DNA of 11,088 nt, taken from positions 1 to 11,088 of the forward strand of contig DXLV01000054.1 of NCBI GenBank assembly GCA_019414545.1. The letters are read 5' to 3'. Every line of letters begins with the position of its first letter. Within the stretch, counting starts at the first letter, position 1. Under the pieces are notes generated by a model. It was not told the DNA's origin and did not search any database. It worked only from the letters and a program-made list of their open reading frames with translations. The DNA comes from Collinsella sp. Lineage in GTDB: Bacteria > Actinomycetota > Coriobacteriia > Coriobacteriales > Coriobacteriaceae. The translations under genes were made by a program, and so were the position numbers. Below are positions 4,752-11,088 of the stretch, piece by piece.

Positions 4752-7700
4752 ATGCAGGCAGATTCCGCTCAGCAGCAGGGCCTTTATCGCCCCGAATTCG
4801 ACCACGATGCATGTGGCATCGGCGCGCTTGCCGATATCAACGGTGAGCGCCATCACCAGATTCTGGACGACGCGCTGTCCATTCTGGTCAACTTGGAGCA
4901 CCGCGGCGGTACGGGACTCGAGAAGAACACCGGCGACGGCGCCGGTATCCTGTTCCAGGTTCCGCATCACTTTTTCCGCAAAGAGGCTCAAAAGTGCGGC
5001 CAGATTCTGCCGGCAGAGGGCGACTATGGCGTGGCCATGCTGTTCTTCCCGCAGGACGACAAGGGCGTAGAGGATGCCCGTCGCGTGTTTGAGGAGGGCT
5101 GCGCCGAGGCCGGCGTGCCGCTGCTCTTTTGGCGCGAGGTGCCCGTCGACCCGCACGACTTGGGCGAGACGGCACGCGCCTGCATGCCCACCATTCTGCA
5201 AGCCTTTCTGGGCCGCCCCGACGACACGCCCGCCGGCGATGCCTTCGAGCGTCGCCTGTACGTGTGCCGTCGCACTATCGAGAAGAAGGCCGATGCCGAG
5301 TTTGCCCTGCGCGACAAGATCTTCTACGTCTGCTCCATGAGCTCGCGCACTATCGTGTACAAGGGCATGCTCGTCGCCACGCAGATGCGCCGCTTCTTCA
5401 TCGACCTCAACGACGCCGCCGTCAAGACGGCCGTGGCGCTCGTCCACTCGCGCTACTCCACCAACACCACGCCCAGCTGGGAGCGCGCGCACCCCAACCG
5501 CTTTATCATCCATAACGGCGAGATCAACACCCTCAAGGGCAACGTCAACTGGATTCGCGCCCGCGAGCCCAACCTGTACAGCCCCGTGCTGCAGCACGAT
5601 CTTGAGCGCGTGATGCCTATCATCAACCGCGAGGGTTCCGACTCCGCGATTCTGGACAACGTGCTCGAGTTTTTGGTCATGAACGGCCGTCCGCTCACGC
5701 GTGCCGCATCCATGCTGCTACCCGAGCCGTGGGACCACAACGACAATCTGAGCGAGGAACGCCGCGCCTACGACGCCTACCAGTCCATGCTCATGGAGCC
5801 TTGGGACGGCCCGGCGGCCATCGCCTTTACCGACGGTCGCACACTGGGCGCCGCCCTCGACCGCAACGGCCTGCGTCCCGCCCGCTATTATGTGACGCGC
5901 GACGGCCGCTTTATGCTGGCAAGCGAAGTGGGCACCATCGAGGTACGCCCCGAGAACATCCTGACGAGCGGTTGCCTGGGACCGGGCCAGATGCTCGAGG
6001 TCGATTTTGCCCGCGGCCGCGTGATCTACAACGACGAGCTGCGCGCCCGCTATGCCAAGGAGAAGCCCTACCGCGACTGGATTGCCGAGGAGACGCTGAC
6101 CGTCGACGCGCTCGATGAGCCCGCCGCGCCCGCGTCCGCCGAGGATGCCGAGGTGCCCGCCGCTGTGCGCATGGCCAAGCTCGGCTACCACTGGGATGAC
6201 GTCGACGAGGTCGTGCGTCCTATGGCCCAGCAGGGCAAGGCCCCGCTCGCCTCGATGGGCATCGACGCGCCGCTGGCTTGCCTGTCCAAGAAGACGCGTT
6301 CGTTCTTTGACTACTTCTATCAGCTGTTCGCTCAGGTCACGAATCCTCCGATCGATGCCCTGCGCGAGCACATGGTGACTTCGACCACGCTCTACCTGGG
6401 CAACCACGGCAACCTGCTCGAGGATTCCCGCACGGCCTGTCAGCTGGTGCGCTTGGAGCGCCCATTGCTCAACGATGAAGAGTTCGAGCATATCTGTGCC
6501 ATCGACCGTGTTGGCTTTAAGACCCGTCGTTTCCGTGCCGTCTACCGCCGCGATGCCGGCGAGGGCGCGCTGCAGACTGCGCTCAAACAGCTTGCTGAGG
6601 ACGTTGAGGCTGCGGTCCGCGACGGCGTGAACATTGTGGTGTTGAGCGATCGTGCCGCTGCGGGCGAGGTGCCCGTGCCGTCGCTGCTCGCCGTGGGCTG
6701 CGTGCACAACCACCTGATCCGCGCCGGCGTTCGTACTTTTGCCGACATCGTGGTGGAGTGCGGCGACGCCGTGTCTCCGCACGACTTTGCGGCACTGGTG
6801 GGCTACTCCGCGAGCGGCATCTATCCGTACAACGCACATGCGTGCATCCGCGATCTGGCGGCACACGGCGACCTGGACGTGACGGCCGAGCAGGGCATCG
6901 CCAACTACAACAAGGCTGCGACGGCGGGCATCGTCTCCATCATGTCCAAGATGGGCATCTCCACGGTGCAGAGCTACCATTCGGCGCAGATCTTCGAGGC
7001 CGTGGGCTTTACGCCGGAGTTCGTCAACGCGTACTTCGCCGGCACGGTGAGCCGTGTGGGCGGTATGGGTGTCGAGGACGTTGAGCGCGAGCAAAACGAG
7101 CGCTACGACGCTGCGCTCGCTATCCTTAAGAGCCCGGCTCCCGATCAGCTGCCTACGCTGGGCCTGACCAAGTGGCGCCCGCTCGGCGGCGAGGAACACC
7201 TCATCGACCCCCAGACCGTCTACCTGCTGCAGACCGCCTGCCGTGAGGACAGCTACGACACCTTTAAGGAGTACAGCGCTCGTCTGCACCGCACCGGCCG
7301 TGCCGTGCGCCTGCGCGACTTGCTCGACTTTAATGCCAGCGGCCGCACGCCGGTGGCACTCGACGAGGTCGAGCCCGCGCTCAACATCGTCCGCCGCTTT
7401 AACACCGGCGCCATGTCGTATGGCTCCATCAGCAAAGAGGCGCACGAGTGCATGGCCATCGCCATGAATCGCCTGCACGGACGCTCCAACTCGGGCGAGG
7501 GCGGTGAGGACCCGCGTCGCGAGACCCCGCTGGCTAACGGTGACTCAAAGAACTCCGCCATCAAGCAGGTGGCAAGCGCACGCTTTGGCGTGACGAGCCG
7601 CTACCTGTGCAGCGCCTTCGAGATTCAGATCAAGATGGCCCAGGGCGCCAAGCCCGGCGAGGGTGGCCACCTGCCCGGCAAGAAGGTCTACCCCTGGATC

Positions 7701-9449
7701 GCTGAGGTCCGTCAGTCCACGCCCGGCATCGGCCTGATCTCGCCTCCGCCGCATCACGACATCTACTCCATCGAGGACCTGGCGGAGCTTATCTTCGACC
7801 TTAAGAACGCCAATCCCGGTGCGCGCGTGTCGGTCAAGCTGGTCAGCGAGGCCGGCGTCGGCACCATCGCTACCGGCGTGGCCAAGGGTGCCGCCGACAA
7901 GATTTTGATCAGCGGTCACAATGGCGGCTCAGGTGCCGCTGCGCGCGACTCTATCTGGCATGCGGGCCTGCCGCTGGAGCTTGGCCTTGCCGAGGCCCAG
8001 CAGACGCTGCTGCAAAACGGCCTGCGCTCGCGCGTGGTGCTCGAGGCCGACGGCAAACTCATGGACGGCACCGACGTCGCTGTCGCCTGCCTGCTGGGTG
8101 CCGAGGAGTTTGGCTTTGCGACTATGCCGCTCATCTCCATGGGTTGCCTCATGCAGCGCGACTGCCAGCAGGATACCTGCCCGGCCGGCATCGCGACGCA
8201 AAACTGCCGCCTGCGTCACGGCTTCCGCGGCAAGCCCGAGCACGTTGAGCACTTTATGCTCTTTGTTGCCGAGCAGCTGCGCGAGATCATGGCGAGCCTG
8301 GGCTTCCGCACCGTCGACGAGATGGTCGGCCATCCCGAGTGCTTGCGCCAGATCGAGGTCCCGGGCAACCGTAAGGCCAACCTGCTCGATCTGTCGCCCG
8401 TGCTGGCGAGCGCGACCTGTGAGTTCGGTGCCCATATTCCGGGCGCCGACGGTCGTCACTTCCTGCCGCAGATGGCCGCGGACAGCGAGCTCGACAAGAC
8501 GCTCGACTCCACGTTGTTCGTGCCCTACACGGCCAATGCCCGTGCGCACCTGCGCCCGATTCGTTTCCATGCCGACATCGCCAACGTTAACCGCTGCGTG
8601 GGCACCATTCTGGGCAATGCGGTGACCAAGGCGCATCCCGAGGGTCTGCCCGCCGGCTCCATCACCATCGATTGCGATGGTTCGGCCGGTCAGAGCTTTG
8701 GCGCCTTCCTGCCGCGCGGCATTACGCTCAACGTGTGCGGTGACGCCAACGACTACTTTGGCAAGGGCCTTTCGGGCGGCGAGGTGTCGGTGCGCCCCAA
8801 CCCGCATGCGACCTACAAGTTCGACGAGAACATCATCGTGGGCAATGTTGCGTTCTTTGGCGCTACGAGCGGCCGCGGCTTCATTAACGGTCTGGCCGGC
8901 CAGCGCTTTGGCGTGCGCAACTCCGGTGCCACCGTGGTGGTCGAGGGCTGCGGCAACCACGGTTGCGAGTACATGACGGGTGGCCTGGCGCTCATCCTGG
9001 GCGAGGTCGGGCAGAACTTCGCTGCCGGTATGACGGGTGGCGTGGCCTACGTCTTTGACCAGTACGGCACGCTCGATGCCCGCGTGAACCACGAGAGCGT
9101 TGAGCTCAAGGCCCCGACTGCCGGCGAGCTGGCGCAGATTCGCGAGCTCATCCAGGAGCACGTGGACGCGACGCAGAGCCCGCGCGGCATTAAGCTGCTC
9201 TACAGCTTTGAGACGATGAGTAAGCACTTTGTGAAGGTCATTCCGACCGAGTATGAGCGCGTGCTGGCGATTGTCGCCGCCGCCGAGGCCGTCGGCAAGA
9301 CGCATGCGCAGGCCGAGGAGCTGGCGTTTGACATTGTGACCGGTCGCGCGAGTGCCGCGGATGTCGCTCGCTTCGATATTGCGGGCAGTGCTGCGGGTGC
9401 TGCGTCCGTGGCCGCCAGCTCTGTTGCTTCGACCAAGAAGGAGGCGTAA
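4752..9449 (+). CDS. gltB: Glutamate synthase large (alpha) subunit
   Basis: This 1565-residue subunit hydrolyses glutamine and uses the channelled ammonia with 2-oxoglutarate to make glutamate in the GltBD complex. Domains in order: a class-II glutamine amidotransferase with Cys21 (H-D-A-C21-G-I-G), which should become the N-terminal nucleophile after removal of a 20-residue propeptide, and N255-G-E-I-N; a central linker domain (about 470-780); the FMN-binding synthase domain with F883-N-T-G-A-M-S-Y-G-S-I-S-K-E-A-H and K967-P-G-E-G-G-H; 3Fe-4S ligands Cys1132, Cys1138 and Cys1143 (C-x5-C-x4-C-P-A-G-I-A-T-Q); and a C-terminal G-x-x-G-x-x-x-G-rich beta-helix (about 1290-1480). It is slightly longer than the roughly 1490-1520 residues of well-studied homologues, partly through an Ala/Ser-rich tail of about 35 residues. 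gltD follows 5 bp downstream. All key residues are intact. Confidence 0.98.
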   Translation: MQADSAQQQGLYRPEFDHDACGIGALADINGERHHQILDDALSILVNLEHRGGTGLEKNTGDGAGILFQVPHHFFRKEAQKCGQILPAEGDYGVAMLFFPQDDKGVEDARRVFEEGCAEAGVPLLFWREVPVDPHDLGETARACMPTILQAFLGRPDDTPAGDAFERRLYVCRRTIEKKADAEFALRDKIFYVCSMSSRTIVYKGMLVATQMRRFFIDLNDAAVKTAVALVHSRYSTNTTPSWERAHPNRFIIHNGEINTLKGNVNWIRAREPNLYSPVLQHDLERVMPIINREGSDSAILDNVLEFLVMNGRPLTRAASMLLPEPWDHNDNLSEERRAYDAYQSMLMEPWDGPAAIAFTDGRTLGAALDRNGLRPARYYVTRDGRFMLASEVGTIEVRPENILTSGCLGPGQMLEVDFARGRVIYNDELRARYAKEKPYRDWIAEETLTVDALDEPAAPASAEDAEVPAAVRMAKLGYHWDDVDEVVRPMAQQGKAPLASMGIDAPLACLSKKTRSFFDYFYQLFAQVTNPPIDALREHMVTSTTLYLGNHGNLLEDSRTACQLVRLERPLLNDEEFEHICAIDRVGFKTRRFRAVYRRDAGEGALQTALKQLAEDVEAAVRDGVNIVVLSDRAAAGEVPVPSLLAVGCVHNHLIRAGVRTFADIVVECGDAVSPHDFAALVGYSASGIYPYNAHACIRDLAAHGDLDVTAEQGIANYNKAATAGIVSIMSKMGISTVQSYHSAQIFEAVGFTPEFVNAYFAGTVSRVGGMGVEDVEREQNERYDAALAILKSPAPDQLPTLGLTKWRPLGGEEHLIDPQTVYLLQTACREDSYDTFKEYSARLHRTGRAVRLRDLLDFNASGRTPVALDEVEPALNIVRRFNTGAMSYGSISKEAHECMAIAMNRLHGRSNSGEGGEDPRRETPLANGDSKNSAIKQVASARFGVTSRYLCSAFEIQIKMAQGAKPGEGGHLPGKKVYPWIAEVRQSTPGIGLISPPPHHDIYSIEDLAELIFDLKNANPGARVSVKLVSEAGVGTIATGVAKGAADKILISGHNGGSGAAARDSIWHAGLPLELGLAEAQQTLLQNGLRSRVVLEADGKLMDGTDVAVACLLGAEEFGFATMPLISMGCLMQRDCQQDTCPAGIATQNCRLRHGFRGKPEHVEHFMLFVAEQLREIMASLGFRTVDEMVGHPECLRQIEVPGNRKANLLDLSPVLASATCEFGAHIPGADGRHFLPQMAADSELDKTLDSTLFVPYTANARAHLRPIRFHADIANVNRCVGTILGNAVTKAHPEGLPAGSITIDCDGSAGQSFGAFLPRGITLNVCGDANDYFGKGLSGGEVSVRPNPHATYKFDENIIVGNVAFFGATSGRGFINGLAGQRFGVRNSGATVVVEGCGNHGCEYMTGGLALILGEVGQNFAAGMTGGVAYVFDQYGTLDARVNHESVELKAPTAGELAQIRELIQEHVDATQSPRGIKLLYSFETMSKHFVKVIPTEYERVLAIVAAAEAVGKTHAQAEELAFDIVTGRASAADVARFDIAGSAAGAASVAASSVASTKKEA
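9438..9444 (+). promoter_or_regulatory. gltD ribosome-binding site inside the gltB 3' end
   Basis: AAGGAGG lies in the last sense codons of gltB, 10 nt before the gltD ATG. With a 5-bp intergenic gap, this implies translational coupling, suited to making the two subunits in equal amounts. Confidence 0.75.
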
Positions 9450-9454
9450 GTGCC

Positions 9455-10936
<1,482 letters not shown>

Positions 10937-10977
10937 AGTAGTCACGGAGATATTCAACAATCGAATCGGCAAGGGCT

Positions 10978-11041
10978 GTCCCTAACTGCCGGCACAAAAG
11001 GAACGTCCCTAAGTGCCGCCTAAGTGCCGGCAGTTAGGGAC
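10978..11041 (+). repeat. Alternative inverted repeat overlapping the gltD terminator
   Basis: GTCCCTAACTGCCGGCAC (10978-10995) is perfectly complementary to 11024-11041 (18 bp). A near copy, GTCCCTAAGTGCCG (11005-11018), lies between the arms, followed directly by a tandem partial copy: CCTAAGTGCCG occurs twice back to back (11008-11018, 11019-11029). The right arm shares 11034-11041 with the terminator hairpin, so the two cannot form together. Confidence 0.9.
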
Positions 11042-11050
11042 GTTCCTTTT
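10996..11050 (+). terminator. Terminator-like hairpin downstream of gltD
   Basis: A perfect 17-bp inverted repeat pairs AAAAGGAACGTCCCTAA (10996-11012) with TTAGGGACGTTCCTTTT (11034-11050) around 21 nt. The stem ends in TTTT followed by AATAT, so it should terminate transcription after gltBD. The leading AAAA arm gives a matching T-run on the other strand, so it could act in both directions. Nothing gene-like is visible from 11051 to the end. Confidence 0.75.
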
Positions 11051-11088
11051 AATATGAGCAGGACATTGTCAAGAGGCAAAATCGGGCC

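Noticed and set aside
5718..7478. Long minus-strand open frames opposite gltB and gltD (also 7929-9644 and 9200-10972).
   Set aside because: They are antisense shadows produced by GC-rich codon bias; the plus-strand genes are unambiguous and intact.

Overview
The window looks like chromosomal DNA of a high-GC anaerobic actinobacterium. Strong G/C third-position bias, the rubredoxin/flavin-reductase pair and the overall gene content suggest a Coriobacteriia-type genome (Collinsella-like). That assignment is inference from general familiarity; no search was run. The genes are ordinary housekeeping and metabolic genes with no transposase, phage, CRISPR or defence gene. The unusual material is in the gaps, which carry several families of long, near-perfect inverted repeats.

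Layout. (1) 1-769: the 3' end of an unrecognised gene overlapping smpB (trans-translation). (2) 770-975: a gene-free stretch with a long imperfect hairpin and an intrinsic terminator. (3) 976-1712: a small FMN-type flavin reductase followed by a 47-residue rubredoxin with its own promoter and a strong terminator; together they resemble a split version of the two-domain NADH:rubredoxin oxidoreductase (Hrb) of acetogens. (4) 1713-2020: convergent gap with two copies of a palindromic repeat. (5) 2021-4126, minus strand: gpmA (phosphoglycerate mutase), then an Nramp-type Mn2+/Fe2+ transporter, probably one transcription unit read gpmA to transporter. (6) 4127-4751: a 625-bp divergent gap with a gpmA promoter, two more copies of the same repeat, a third kind of hairpin, a possible gene remnant and the gltB leader. 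(7) 4752-10936: gltB and gltD, the large and small subunits of NADPH-dependent glutamate synthase, translationally coupled. (8) 10937-11088: a complex inverted-repeat element with two mutually exclusive hairpins, ending in a terminator-like T-run.

Function. GltBD converts glutamine plus 2-oxoglutarate to two glutamates, the core of nitrogen assimilation. The flavin reductase and rubredoxin would form a short NAD(P)H-to-rubredoxin chain, typically used for oxygen or peroxide detoxification in anaerobes. SmpB rescues stalled ribosomes. GpmA serves glycolysis and the Nramp protein imports manganese or iron.

The best candidates for something undescribed are the intergenic hairpins: four same-orientation copies of one element in two pairs, with compensatory arm changes; a different hairpin upstream of gltB; and the switch-like element after gltD. 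Three of these sites carry the same 9-mer GCTGTCCCT beside or inside the hairpin, so they may belong to one dispersed (REP/MITE-like) system.
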